Shown in pieces: positions 46,643-57,423 of a DNA stretch of 64,000 nt. The DNA lies in assembly GCA_016584305.1 (NCBI GenBank), contig JACEEZ010018265.1, positions 1-64,000 of the forward strand, given 5' to 3'. Each line of letters opens with the position of its first letter. Position 1 is the stretch's first letter. A program made the position numbers and the translations under genes. This DNA is from Chionoecetes opilio (taxonomy: Eukaryota > Arthropoda > Malacostraca > Decapoda > Majidae). The notes beneath the pieces are model-generated. The model saw only the letters and a program-made list of their open reading frames with translations. It was not told the origin of the DNA and ran no database searches.

Positions 46643-47050
46643 CCGTAAATGGCGGCGTATAAGTCGACCAGGCGTACAAGTCGACCCCAAGTTTATTAGC
46701 TTCAGATTACGGGTTATGCCTATACTTCCCGTATAAGTCGGCCCCAAAAATACGGCAGGCTACTGGTAGGCCAAAGCTTGAATGTGGCTAGGCTACGGTA
46801 CGGTATACGGTAACCTGTCGCAAAAACACATAACACCACACCACTTACATGAAGATATGAATCTTTACTATAGGTCCGCCTCTTGTTTTCACTTGAAAAA
46901 CACCATAGTCCCCTGATAGTACCGCTATATACAGGGAGGTCCCGAAGATACGAGCAGTTACGTTCCACCTGGCATGCTCGTAAAGCGAAATCTCGTATAA
47001 CGAAACACATAACTAATGGTAAAATATAGGTTTGGTTCCAGGACCCCATC

Positions 47051-47081
<31 letters not shown>

Positions 47082-48171
47082 TGTTTTTCAAGCTAAAATA
47101 AACTATAGCAAGCACAACAAACACACAGCGTCTATATTACCCACACTGTACTACCTATTCTGTAGAAAAGGCATTCTGAAAGAGAAAATAGCACTCAAAA
47201 TAACATAACTGCACATTAATTAAACATAAAACATGCATAACAAGCAAAAAAGACGTAATGTAGGGGACGCTGCGTGATACAAGAGAAGGTAGTGTAGCGG
47301 TCCCAAGGTTGGGGCCCCACACCTGCTAATTACCCCTAAAGGTCAGCTGCGCCATATGCTTAATTACCCTTCAGGTCACGCCTTGCTAGGAGTGACATGA
47401 CTGCGGTCCCAAGGTTGGGGCTGCACACCTGCTAATTACCCCTAAAGGTCAGGCTGCGCCATATGCTTAATTACCCTTCAGGTCACGCCTTGCTAAGGGT
47501 GACCTGACTGCGGTCCCAAGGTTGGGGACGCACACCTGCTAATTACCCCTAAATGTCAAGCCCCGCCATATGCTTAATTACCCTTCAGGTCACGGCTTGC
47601 TAGGGGTGACCTCACTGGGGTCAACCAAATCCCCCTTTGTCCAGCCTGGGAGTGGTAGGGCGTGCATTTTGAACTTGATAATTTTACTCACCCTAGTTTG
47701 AATGTCGTATCATTGGATTTTCGATCTCGTATATTGAAAATAGACCCTAATGTACACCTCTCGTATCATCGGATTCTCGTATACCGAATGCTCGTATAAC
47801 GGGACCTCCCTGTACTGTATATTGTAGTAAATCACGATAGTACCTATGACTGGACTGCACTCACCCTTTGCCATTTGCATTCGCCAGTGTTTACACTCTG
47901 TGTATCAGCTGTTGGAAACAGCACAGCTGTGGGTGGAACTGCCGCTAAACGTCTTCTCTAGTTGTCGTTGTTGCTCTGGAAGTGGCGCATATTGTAGTTG
48001 TCTGACTGGAGTTATGGTAAGTGGTGTACAGCAATTGTTAGTAGTGCTGATCTACTTCTTTACCACTCGGTGGTAAAGGTTCGCATTTTATCCTTGCCGT
48101 ATAAGTCGACCCCTAGTTATGGGGAGATTTTTTCAGGCTCAAAGAGTCGACTTGTACGCCGGCATTTACGG
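46643..48171. mobile_element. CCGTAAATG MITE (pogo-like), TA target, with nested insertion
   Basis: Left end ccgtaaatggcggcgtataa, right end gtacgccggcatttacgg, with TA on both sides (46,641-46,642 and 48,172-48,173). The gtataagtcgacc motif is repeated at both ends. The empty site is at 34,780 in copy I (gttacctaatcatg). Without the nested element (46,932-47,812) it is about 650 bp. No transposase. Confidence 0.8.
46932..47812. mobile_element. CAGGGAGGTCCC MITE, copy 2 (881 bp), nested
   Basis: Ends cagggaggtcccgaagatac and gtataacgggacctccctg, TA flanks at 46,930-46,931 and 47,813-47,814. It contains three units of the ~107-bp internal repeat (attacccctaaaggtcag, cgccatatgcttaattaccc), one more than the other two copies, which accounts for the extra ~107 bp. 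Confidence 0.8.
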
Positions 48172-49375
48172 TAATCATGTGAGTGGGTGTCCTAGTGTCC
48201 TAGCGCTTCGTGTCCTAGTGGAACGCCGACGTGAGTTTCGACAGGGGATGCTTGCAGCCTATGTTGATCTCAAGAAGGCGTTTGACTCAGTGCATCGTGA
48301 GTTACTCTGGGATCTTCTGCGACTTCGAGGGATTCCTGCAAGGACTATTGGTTTGATAACTGGTCTGTATTCTGGGACTGAGAGTGCTGTGAAGTGTGGG
48401 GCAGGTGTATCCAGCTTCTTTCCTGTGAATACAGGAGTGAGGCAGGGGTGCGTCCTTGCCCCATCACTTTTCAACGCTTGTATGGACTGGGTATTGGACA
48501 AGGTTGTAGATCAAAGTGATTGTGGAGCATCCGTCGGCAACACCAAGATCACTGATCTTGTTTTTGCCGATGATGCAGTAATCTTTGCTGAGTCGCTGGA
48601 GGTCCTGGTGATGGCTCTCGAGGCGCTGCACGAGGAGGCAAAGCCTTTGGGACTTGAGGTCTCCTGGCTCAAGACCAAGGTCCAGGTGTTTGGAGACTTA
48701 CTAGATGAAGCAGTACAGTCTGTTCATGCATGTGGCGAGGACATTGAGATCTTGGAAAGTTTTACATACCTTGGTAGCGCAGTCCATAATGACGGCGGGT
48801 TACGTCAAGAAGTCTTACGACGGATTGGCATAGCCCACGGTGTTATGGACTCGCTCAGCGGGAGTATTTGGCGTTGTCGGTACCTGTGCAGGAGGACAAA
48901 GATCCGGATCTTCAAGTCACTTGTGATCCCTGTCTTACTCTATGGTTGTGAGACATGGACACTAAATAGTGACTTGAAGAGACGAATCAATGCCTTTGGT
49001 AATAAGTGTCTTCGCAGAATCATGGGGTATCGCTGGGATGATTACGTGTCAAATCAGCGATTGCACCGTGAGACTGAATCGAGGCCTATTATCTGCATAG
49101 TCCGTCAGCGCCAACTTCTGCTATATGGGCATGTGGCACGCTACCCTGAAACCGATCCTTCCCATCGGGTTGTATCTGTAAGAGACAATCCGGCGTGGAG
49201 GAGGCCAAGGGGGCGCCCACAAGGCTCGTGGCTGGGGCAAGTTGATGTTTCTTGTCGAGAGCTGCTTGGTATGGGAAAGGAGCCTGCATGGGAACTCGCG
49301 CGTGGTGACCCCCGGGAGTGGCGTCGTAGGGTGGGCGAGGCGACGCGCCCCCCGGCGTATGCCCCCAATGATTGA
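48119..49375 (+). CDS. Reverse transcriptase (C-terminal two-thirds), ORF beginning in a MITE
   Basis: The open frame is 418 codons. The first ~20 residues are encoded by the right end of the CCGTAAATG MITE, so the ATG at 48,119 is not the original start. From about residue 22 the sequence is a non-LTR reverse transcriptase. It has AYVDLKKAFDSVH (motif A aspartate), GVRQGCVLAPSLFN, and the catalytic FADD box near residue 152. A SWLKTKV motif and the FTYLGS and LLYGCETWTLN regions follow, then a basic RRIMGYRW to WRRPRGRP tail. The frame is intact from truncation to stop (TGA at 49,373), which suggests a fairly recent insertion. There is no endonuclease here, so no autonomous activity. Clade is uncertain; the ATTG tail argues against a poly-A element. 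Confidence 0.8.
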   Translation: MGRFFQAQRVDLYAGIYGNHVSGCPSVLALRVLVERRREFRQGMLAAYVDLKKAFDSVHRELLWDLLRLRGIPARTIGLITGLYSGTESAVKCGAGVSSFFPVNTGVRQGCVLAPSLFNACMDWVLDKVVDQSDCGASVGNTKITDLVFADDAVIFAESLEVLVMALEALHEEAKPLGLEVSWLKTKVQVFGDLLDEAVQSVHACGEDIEILESFTYLGSAVHNDGGLRQEVLRRIGIAHGVMDSLSGSIWRCRYLCRRTKIRIFKSLVIPVLLYGCETWTLNSDLKRRINAFGNKCLRRIMGYRWDDYVSNQRLHRETESRPIICIVRQRQLLLYGHVARYPETDPSHRVVSVRDNPAWRRPRGRPQGSWLGQVDVSCRELLGMGKEPAWELARGDPREWRRRVGEATRPPAYAPND

Positions 49376-49385
49376 TTGATTGATG
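48182..49385 (+). mobile_element. 5'-truncated non-LTR retrotransposon
   Basis: Inserted into duplicated segment II just after the CCGTAAATG MITE. The 3' tail is (ATTG)n, 49,368-49,385. The target reads atcatg|tagtgagcc in copy I, so only a very short duplication (ATGT at most) is visible. It lacks the ORF1, endonuclease and amino part of the reverse transcriptase. A minus-strand tail copy of the same family is at 34,580. Confidence 0.8.
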
Positions 49386-50186
49386 TAGTGAGCCATCGTA
49401 TATATGTAGAACCCTGGCTCTGTGGAGCCTGATATAGAAGGCACTAGAGCTTGTGGGCTGCTTAGAAGAGGTCATGGATGGTATGCGCGATCTTAAAAGC
49501 AAGTGTAAGTCATCATGTACCGAGGGAATACTGTACATATGAAATTAAAGTAGGTAAATATTGAAGTTACTGTATATGATATCTAGAAGAGAGTACTCAC
49601 AAAATAGAGGACTTGAGGTTTTTATGCGTAACATCGAATCTTTCGTGCGCTATACAAATTGTGGAATAAACTTTTCTTTTACACAAATAAGATTTTGTTG
49701 AAAATCTACATAACACATTTTTTTTAAGAGACACTACATCAATCGAGGCATTGGTGTATATATATTTTCTTTAAAAAAAGGTCTCATATATGTAGGGGCA
49801 CTAACCATAAACTAAATTAAGAATTTAAGTTTTGGATGAATTAATTGAGCTTACCTGAGGATGCGGCATAGCAAAGTTTTTGTAGGCGCTAGTGAGGAGA
49901 GGTGGACATGGTAGCGGGTCAGGGGGTGCCGGGCTGAGGGTGTAAATGTGCCCGTGGAGTGGGTTTAAGGGGCAAACAAACTATATGGGTAATCAAAGGT
50001 GACACATCTTATTGTGGTCAGTGTTGCATTTACAAGGCACCCAGCTTTGGCCTACTTCCACCCGCTAGCTGTAAACACTACAGAACATACTGGTAACAGG
50101 CTCCCGGACCCGAGACAATCCGTCCGCATGGCTCATCCAACAATTATATTCCCTAACTAAGCATGCTGTAGCATAACAGGCACTGT

Positions 50187-51778
50187 CATAGACCACTGTA
50201 TACCTGGACTGTTCACGCAACAATGTTTTGAATTGCGGGGCTGCGTAGGGGCCTGCGGGGCGCCCGACAGAGAGATATAGTGGTCTATGGACTATCATAT
50301 AGACTGGTTTATCAGTATATATGATATACTGTAATCTTCGTAAATGTTTGTTCTATAATATTATCAAATAAAAAACAGTAAAACACGCTAAAGAAATGCC
50401 ATTACGAGACTCTGAAGAAATATGCATGAACATGAACATGAAATAAATAAAATCATCAATCGGGTCATTTTCCCGATTGATAAGGTTATTTATTTAGTCA
50501 ACGCTAATTTATACATGGTACTAATTCATTTATCAGAAAACGAAATATATAAGTAAATAAATAACATCAATCGGGAAAATTACCCGATTGATGATTTTAT
50601 TTATTTATTTAACGCTAATTTATGCATGGTTCTAATTCATTTATCAGATAACGAAATATAGCAATGGAAAGCTAATAAAATAGCGCTTCTATTGATACCC
50701 TTCATGATAAAAGTTGACTCGCAAAGTTTTAAACGGCGAAGTTAAGTGAATTTAATAAGTTCATGCATATTTCTTCATAGTCGCGTAATGGCATTTCTTT
50801 AGCGTGTTTTACTGTTTTTTATTTGATATTATAGAACAAACATTTACGAAGATTACAGTATATCATATATACTGATAAACCAGTCCATAAACCAGATATA
50901 TGATCCGTATATATATACAGGGAGGTCCCGAAGATTCGAGCAGTTAGGTTCCACCTGGCATACTCGTAAAGCGAAATCTCGTATAACGAAACACATAACT
51001 AATGGTAAAATATAGGTTTGGTTCCAGGACCATCAATTAAAAAAATAAATAATAATAATTGTGTTTTTCAAGCTAAAATAAAGTATAGCAAACACAACAA
51101 ACACACAGCGTCTTTATTACCCACACTGTACTACCTATTCTGTAGAAAAAGCATTCTGAAAGAGAAAATAGCACACAAAATAACATAACTGCACATTAAT
51201 GAAACATAAAACAAGCATAACAAGCAAAAAAGACGTTGTACTGTAGGGGATCCCGCGTGATACAAAAGAGGGTAGTGTAGAGGTCCCAAGATTGGGGCAG
51301 CACACCTGTCTAATTACCCCTAAGGATCAGGCTGCGCCATATGCTTAATTACCCTTCAGGTCACGCCTTGCTAGGGGTGACTTGACTGCGGTCCCAAGGT
51401 TGGAGCCGCACACCTGTCTAATTACCACTAAATGTCAGGCCGCGCCATATGCTTAATTACCCTTCAGGTCACGGCTTGCTAGGGGTGACCTGACTGGGGT
51501 CAACCAAATCCCTCTTTGTCCAGACTGGGAGTGGTAGGGTGAGTATTTTGAACTTGATAATTTTACTCACCCCAGTTTGAATGTCCTAGCATTGGATTTT
51601 CGATCTTGTATATTGAAAATAGACCCTAATTTACACATCTCGTATCATCGGATTCTCGTATACCGAATGCTCGTATAACGGGACCTCCCTGTATATAAAT
51701 CCGAGCGGCCCTCCGACTTCAGCCCCTTGTGCGACGGGCCGATATTCTGTGCGCAGTCCAGGTATACAGTGGTCTATG
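50187..51778. mobile_element. Inverted-repeat element with 25-bp ends and 7-bp target duplication
   Basis: Left end catagaccactgtatacctg and right end caggtatacagtggtctatg are inverted; GCACTGT is duplicated at 50,180-50,186 and 51,779-51,785. The empty site is at about 39,607 in copy I (aggcactgtgtatgg). The interior has long mirrored arms (about 50,290-50,440 and 50,760-50,890). A duplicated tcgggtcattttcccgattg-type palindrome lies at about 50,459 and 50,570. A CAGGGAGGTCCC MITE is nested inside. No protein is recognised. Superfamily uncertain. Confidence 0.7.
50918..51691. mobile_element. CAGGGAGGTCCC MITE, copy 3 (774 bp), nested
   Basis: Ends and TA flanks (50,916-50,917 and 51,692-51,693) as in copies 1 and 2; two internal repeat units. 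It landed in a (TA)n stretch of the host element. Confidence 0.8.
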
Positions 51779-52017
51779 GCACTGTGTATGGCTAGGAGGC
51801 ATGTGGTTTTGGCTCATGGCATGCTCATGGTGTAACTCCTGGCCAGGTTTCCTAGAACACAAAATGCCCACTAACAGCAAGACCTCCCTCCTACTCAACT
51901 ACACACAAACCTCGATTTCCCGGACTAATAGGGGGGAGCACTGGTCCGGGAACCGCAAAAGTTCGGGAATCGCAAGTAAAAAAAAATAAAAAGATAAAAA
52001 TATATATATACAGGAGA

Positions 52018-52150
52018 ACCTCGTTTATCCGGCACCCTCGGGGGGGAGCGCATGCCGAATAACTCATTTTGCCGTTGTTTTGAGAGTTACTCTTATGGAA
52101 TCGCCCAAAATCCCAATAAATACTGTGGTTTCTGGAGGTTGTTGTTGTTT
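52018..52150. mobile_element. Single end of a pogo/Tigger-like element
   Basis: Sequence caggagaacctcgtttatcc preceded by TA in an AT stretch looks like the left terminus of a pogo-group element. No matching right terminus was found, so it may be truncated by the retrotransposon fragment that follows. Confidence 0.4.
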
Positions 52151-52870
52151 TAGGGCTGCGAGGATCTCTTGGGGAACACTATGAGCCCTGGTGATGTCCT
52201 ATGATGCTATCACAGGCGCGGTAGTTGACCTGTCTTCCTCAGGAAGGCACAGGTGAGGCGGATGACAGCGTGTTGCCGAGAGGGGGTGAAGCCAGCTGCC
52301 GCTAGCAGGGTGGGCAGGTCGAAGGTGGTGACGTTCAGGGCGAGGAGTTGAGAATGTAGCACTACACGGTGTGAGTGGAAGCGCAGACACGCAGCAGAAA
52401 GTGTTCAATAGTCTCAGGAAAATTCATGCACCAAGGGCAGTGGGGGTCAGGGGACAGAGGAGGTGATGCAGGTGAGCTGTGAGTGTCGTGTGCCCCAGGC
52501 GGAGGCGGGGTGAGAGGACATCCAGGACGCGGGACTTTTCCGTATCCACGGCTGGGGGGAGAGTCACTGCGGTATTGGCCCATGGAGGTGATGCGGAGGG
52601 CATCGCCGAGTGTGTGAGATGAGGGAGATGAGGAGGCTGTGGGCTGTGGAGAGCGGCAGAGGGAAGGGTGTCGTGTTTACATCTGTTAAGGCCATCTGGC
52701 AGCAGAATCAGCACCTCGTTGCCTGGGATACCAGCGTGGGAGGGAACCACTGGAAGGGGATCTCCACCCGTCATGGGAAGGTGAAGGGCCCCTGGATGGT
52801 GGAGAGGGGCGTAGAGGTCGTGGATGGCGGGAAAAGGAGTGGGTGGGAAGGGGTCTGTGTAGACCAAGCC
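52150..52870 (-). pseudogene. jockey/I-like non-LTR retrotransposon, RNase H and zinc-knuckle end
   Basis: On the minus strand the reading VPSHAGIPGNE (about 52,715-52,750) is the RNase H C-terminal motif. Downstream is LRLGHTTLTAHLHHL, then a knuckle CPWCMNFPETIEHFLL (about 52,390-52,440), and the basic tail with 3' untranslated sequence. Frame shifts separate these. Pieces of the knuckle part are repeated in the surrounding MITE family. Confidence 0.65.
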
Positions 52871-52975
52871 TTTCCCAAAAAATTTCTGCCCATTTTTTCA
52901 GTTTTGAAAAAAATTAACCTAATTAAGCCGGGGGCGATTTGTGCGGGTTTTAAATGCGGTTTAAAAAGGTTCCCC

Positions 52976-53178
52976 CGATATATAATAATATAATAAATAT
53001 TATTATAAATATAAATTTTTATAAATATATAATTTTATTAATTAAAACTATATATATATATAATTATATATAAAATTATATATAATATATACAGTGTATT
53101 ATATTATACTGTATATATATATACTGTTATAAAAAATTATATATTTATATATATATATAATTATATATATAATATATT
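52976..53178. repeat. AT-rich (TA)n microsatellite tract
   Basis: About 200 bp of nearly pure A/T with tata and ataat units. It separates the retrotransposon remnant from the inner MITE copy. Confidence 0.75.
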
Positions 53179-53180
53179 TA

Positions 53181-53252
53181 ACACAAACCCCGATTTCCGA
53201 CTAATGGGGGGAGCACTGGGCCCGGGAAAAGCAAAAGTCCGGGGGAAACGAA

Positions 53253-53283
<31 letters not shown>

Positions 53284-53767
53284 CGATGCATTCCACCCCG
53301 GGGTTATCCCACCCATATTTACTGTCCGGCAAAAAGCAATATCAAAATACCCCGCCCCGGGCTTTTTCGTCCCCTGAGCATGCACCACCTGGCGGGAGGC
53401 AGCAGAAAAAAGGTTTAATAGTCCAAGAGACGTTCCTGCACCCCGGGGGAGTGGGGGTCAGGGGGCTAAGGGGGCTGTTTCAGGGAACCTGAGTGTTGGT
53501 GCCCAAAAGTAAACAATACGACCGTGAGCATGTGCACCTGGGGGGGAGGCAGCAGGAAAATGTTCAAAAGTCTCAAAATGTTTTTTGCACCAGGGGAGGG
53601 GAGGGTGCGCGGAGGCTGTGCGGTGAAACGTGAATTTGTGTCCCAAGAAAACAATACGACCCCTGAGCATGCGCCACCCGGCGGGGGGTGGGACACTGAC
53701 CAGGGTGACGGAGACGCTCGGACCGCCGGAAATTTGGGCAATCTACGAACAGGACCGGCATTTTAAC

Positions 53768-53801
<34 letters not shown>

Positions 53802-53915
53802 TAAAAAAAAAAAAAAAAAAAAAAAAATTGGCCGAGACTACCTTCCCCGGGCCTCGGATTTTGCCCGGGAAAAACCGATATCCGGGAAATCGAGGTCCGG
53901 GAACGAGGTTTGTGT
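53181..53915. mobile_element. Inner copy of the CACACAAACCTCG MITE, error-rich
   Basis: Starts acacaaaccccgatttccg and ends cgaggtccgggaacgaggtttgtgt before TA. It contains poly-A tracts and two degraded units of the captured zinc-knuckle fragment (about 53,376-53,515 and 53,520-53,650). Base changes follow the neighbour-copy pattern. Confidence 0.55.
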
Positions 53916-55440
53916 TATATATATATTTATCCCGATGCCATTACCCACCCCCCCGGGCGTTTATCGTACTTAGTATTACGTCCGCAACCCCAAATTCAAA
54001 CTACCCCGCCGCGTACTTTTTCGTCGTTTCATGCAGCCCCCTGGCGGGGGCAGCGAAAGTGTTTTAATAGTCTCAGAGACGTTCCTGCACCCGGGGGAGT
54101 AGGGGTCAGGGGACTAACGGAGGTGTGCAGGTGAACCCTGAGGGTCCCTGTGCCCAAAGTAAACAATACGACCGCTGAGTGCTGTCCTGGCGGGGGGCAG
54201 CAGAAAATGTTTTAAAATCTCAGAAAGTTCTTGCACCAGGGGCATGGGAGTCAGGTGACTGACGGAGGGGCAGGTGAAAATGTGAATGGTGTGCCCCCAA
54301 AATTAAAAAATACGCGCTGAGCTGCTGCCACCTGTTGGGGGGTGCGGACACGAACCCGGGTGACAGGGACGCTGGACCGCCGGAAAAACTGGTCAAATTT
54401 TCGAACAGGACCCGGGATTTTAAAGTAAAAAAAAAAAAAAAAATTTCCCGAGACTGACATATCCCCGGACCTCGGATTTTGTCCGGCAAATCCGATATCC
54501 GGGAAATCGAGGTTTGTGTGTATTTATATTTCCACTTACCTATCACTGTACTATGACGCCATACCTCTGTGAGAGGGAGGGTTATTGGCGTGGCAAGGAC
54601 CGAGAGAGGGATAAGCCCGTCTCTGGTACTGGCTGCGTTCAAATTAGCATTTTACCAGCCAACTAACACCAACTTTAATTTCTCTCAACTTCTCTTAATT
54701 TTTAATATGTTAGAATTAGTTACAAAAATTTTCCACGCATTGTTGTAATATGAGGTGCCATAAAAATTTTCACGAACTACCTACACTTGCAAAAAGCAGA
54801 ACATTTATCTGATTCAAATGCCTTGTTCATATAGAAATTGTTTCCCTTTTTTTTTTCTTCTCGCATTGTGATGGTAATTTCATAGAATGGATATCAAAGG
54901 GCAGTCAGTATCCTACAAATTTCTGCCAAGGCTAAAACAAATAAGAATGAACCGGGACAATATTCTTGAGACAGACATTGTTTATGAGTTGTGGCATTGT
55001 CTGACCTCGTCTGACAAGCTCCTCTTCTGTAGTGACGTGCTCTGTTGATGGTCCTGGTGCTGAAGAAAGTCCTGATAAATTAACTATTCATATAAAAATT
55101 GTGTAAATAATAGTTTGTATGCAAAAAATTGCAAAGCATGATATTGACAAAAAACGTAATAGCCCCACAGCATCAGTGATCAGGTAATGACGAGGTAGGG
55201 CTATTTATAGGGTACTAAATTAATTAATTGAGACTTCATACTGTTGGAGGTTACTGAAAGGAAATGTATAAGAAAAAAATAATGATCTTATTGATGCTTC
55301 ACGTGGAAGATCATCCCCTTAAAGAGTAGTGTATTGAGCAAAGGGAACTCATCATGTGATAAGATTGTCTTGCTGCTGCAGATATCATTATGACTGAATA
55401 ATTGTTGGACACAAAAGCGTTTTAATGAGTCAGATATTGC

Positions 55441-55873
55441 CAGTAGCGTAGCTAAGGGGGTGGGCGAGGGGGGGCTGTTTGAAATCGCCCCCCGGGCCCG
55501 CAGGAGAGGGGAGCCCCCAAATGCATCACTCAATCAGTGCTGCGTTGACGGTGCAAGGGAAAATGTTGCACCTCCCACTCCCTCCATTCCCAAGGCACAT
55601 TTCTAAGTTAGACCAAGGATTATTATCATATAGTTATATAAAATTAATGTCACAAATGTGTTTTTAGGTTGTCTTAACATTAGCAAGTGATTTAAGTATT
55701 GTATAAAGGGCCCCCATGAAATATGTGTGTTTACAAACCCCCCCCTGTTGGGGGGCTTACAGACCCCGCCCGAAACCCCCAGCTGCCCCCACCCCCCAAC
55801 ACCTGCAAACTTTAGAGGGGGTCCCTCCAGGAAGTAAGCCCCCCGGGCCCCCAACTGTCTAGCTACGCCCCTG
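55441..55873. mobile_element. hAT-like MITE, CAGTAGCGTAGCTA ends
   Basis: Left end cagtagcgtagctaaggggg and right end ctagctacgcccctg are inverted. It interrupts segment copy II between cagatattgc and tttgtaat, where copy I is continuous apart from a short extra piece. The putative 8-bp target (gatattgc / gatttgta) is imperfect. The interior is C/G-rich with runs of c and g. The same type of end starts the element at 62,808. Confidence 0.65.
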
Positions 55874-55910
55874 GATTTGTAATTTCATTGTTACCTGTTG
55901 GGTGTAGTCC

Positions 55911-56354
55911 TGGCTCTGGGGGGGAGTTCGTGTACATGGCTCTTTTAGAGCATTACCCAAAATTTTATTGTTATATATGTCAAGGCCGTCAAAAAAAGTT
56001 TGGGTAACACTTCCAAATCCGGTACAGTTTTTCCACAGAGCCCGTTGAAGATTTTTGGTCGAGCGTCCAGAATAAAAAATGACGATATTGTAGTTTCATG
56101 CAATAACCCACCATCAGGTCCACAAAAGTTATTCATTGTGATTAATTATCAAGCCTTTGATAGTACTAACAACATTTTATGACTATTCAGACACATAAAT
56201 CTCTGGGTTTCGGTACGAAATAGCTAAAATGTTAGTGATTTTAGTCCAAAAATCGTTCCAGTTTGAAAATGCCTCTATGTTTGAAGGCTCTCCACAAAGT
56301 CAATATTATACTTAGAACTGTCATACTTCTCCAAAAGTTTCCTTATCAAGTCCT
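55911..56354. other. No recognisable gene
   Basis: Between the end of segment copy II and the long-TIR element. Short frames only on both strands. It could be the outside flank of the element or part of an older repeat. Confidence 0.4.
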
Positions 56355-56731
56355 CTGACAATTTCAATTCGCATATTGATTAAAAAATATTAAGTATGGT
56401 GGCGAGGGAGACAAATATAACCGAGAGTCAACCTTAACGTTTCCGCGTTTAGCGATTTCGGTCAAATGATCATATCTCTCCAAATAATTGTCTTAGGAAG
56501 TAAATGTTGGTGTTTATATGTATGTTTTTGACCCTAAGGAATTGATTGACACTATTTTTAAGTTGTTTGGAGTTGATTTGGTTATCATAATGCCAAATTG
56601 TCAAAAAAATATGCGGAGAAACATAATTGTTGGTATGATAGGTATGGATTCCACATATTAGAGGAAAAGCAATCTTGTTAATGAATGGTAATGTTGTTCA
56701 TAATACTTGATGAAATAGTTAATATATATTA
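56355..56731 (+). repeat. Left ~377-bp terminal inverted repeat of the long-TIR element
   Basis: Contains caattcgcatattgattaaa, gtggcgagggagacaaatat and ctccaaataattgtcttagg, all mirrored on the right. A splice-acceptor-like ttatttctttcccag lies at 56,729-56,743, across the inner end. Confidence 0.8.
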
Positions 56732-56821
56732 TTTCTTTCCCAGGACCCTGAGATGTTTTGTCGGTCTGTTGCCATAGCCTGAGGGGTGACCAATTGCCTT
56801 CACACGCCTACAACCATACAC

Positions 56822-57423
56822 ATGGATTCAACGATGGAATCAGTCGCACTATCAAAGTCATCCACAGACATTTCCGTTTACGTCAATAAGTGCATCATCT
56901 GTCAGACAACAACTGCTGATAAAACTGTTAGTACCAGCAATGGGTGTAAAAGGATCCGAGAAGCCAGTGACATACACAATGATCATGTTTCCAAAAGACT
57001 GAAACTTGTTGATGAAGACCAGTTCCTTTACCATGTAACGAATGCCTGTTACAAGAAGTACACTATGAAATCTGTTCTTGATAGACTTACGAAACAGAAT
57101 GTAGCTCAAAGTCAAGATCAGTCATTGAATCAGCAGAACACATCAGAGGATAGAAACACTCGCTCACAGACTGCCCGACACCCGCCCAATACTGGCCCGA
57201 CAGCAACAGCAGTGCGTGACATAAATTGTATTATCTGTGACAACAAATCATACAAACATGAGTACATAAAATTTCGCATCTGCGAATCCAACCGTGCTTC
57301 GTCCTTTCTTGCTGCAACTAACTATTTCCAAGATAAAGTCTACACTCGTACCTGCGACCTTCAAGATCCATGTTCTGTGTTTGGTGCAGATGTATATTAT
57401 CACAACGAATGCATGATCAAGTA
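56822..57423 (+). CDS. Unidentified cysteine-rich protein, amino-terminal part (interrupted by a MITE)
   Basis: The first ATG is at 56,822 (MDSTMESVALSK); the open frame continues upstream to 56,786. The visible design is two similar modules. Each has a CIIC pair (residues about 24-27 and 134-137) followed 50-80 residues later by a histidine-cysteine pair (YHVTNACYKKY near residue 67; YYHNECMIKY near residue 190). This looks like a repeated C2HC zinc-binding fold. A polar linker (SQDQSLNQQNTSEDRN) separates them, and a basic KRLKLV stretch could be a nuclear signal. The genomic frame then runs into the MITE and stops at 57,568. I do not recognise the family with confidence. It faintly recalls uncharacterised repetitive ORFs in arthropod and cnidarian genomes. 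Confidence 0.6.

Larger units (their letters stand above)
51902..54520. mobile_element. CACACAAACCTCG MITE, TA target, with nested insertions
   Basis: Left end cacacaaacctcgatttccc, right end gggaaatcgaggtttgtgtg, TA at 51,900-51,901 and 54,521-54,522; the empty site is near 39,730 in copy I. Inside are a pogo-like end (52,018), a retrotransposon 3' part (52,150-52,870), an AT-repeat tract and a second full copy of the same MITE (53,181-53,915). The last part (53,930-54,520) is the right portion of the outer element. From about 52,870 to 54,480 the sequence shows the homopolymer-smear error style. Confidence 0.7.
44603..55910 (+). repeat. Duplicated segment, copy II, expanded by nested insertions
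   Basis: The same ~2 kb segment as 34,430-40,515, stretched to 11.3 kb by separate insertions. Remaining pieces are 44,603-44,677, 45,088-45,120, 45,896-45,916, 46,541-46,642, 48,172-48,181, 49,386-50,186, 51,779-51,901, 54,521-55,440 and 55,874-55,910. Each junction can be read against copy I. Confidence 0.8.

Noticed and set aside
52610..52993. Plus-strand 127-codon frame
   Set aside because: Antisense of the jockey/I-like retrotransposon end, which has recognisable motifs on the minus strand.
53630..54067. Frame of 145 codons with long lysine run
   Set aside because: Runs across poly-A tracts and error-rich MITE sequence; no coding signal.
55945..56136. Minus-strand 63-codon frame left of the long-TIR element
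   Set aside because: No recognisable motif and no continuation; could be chance.
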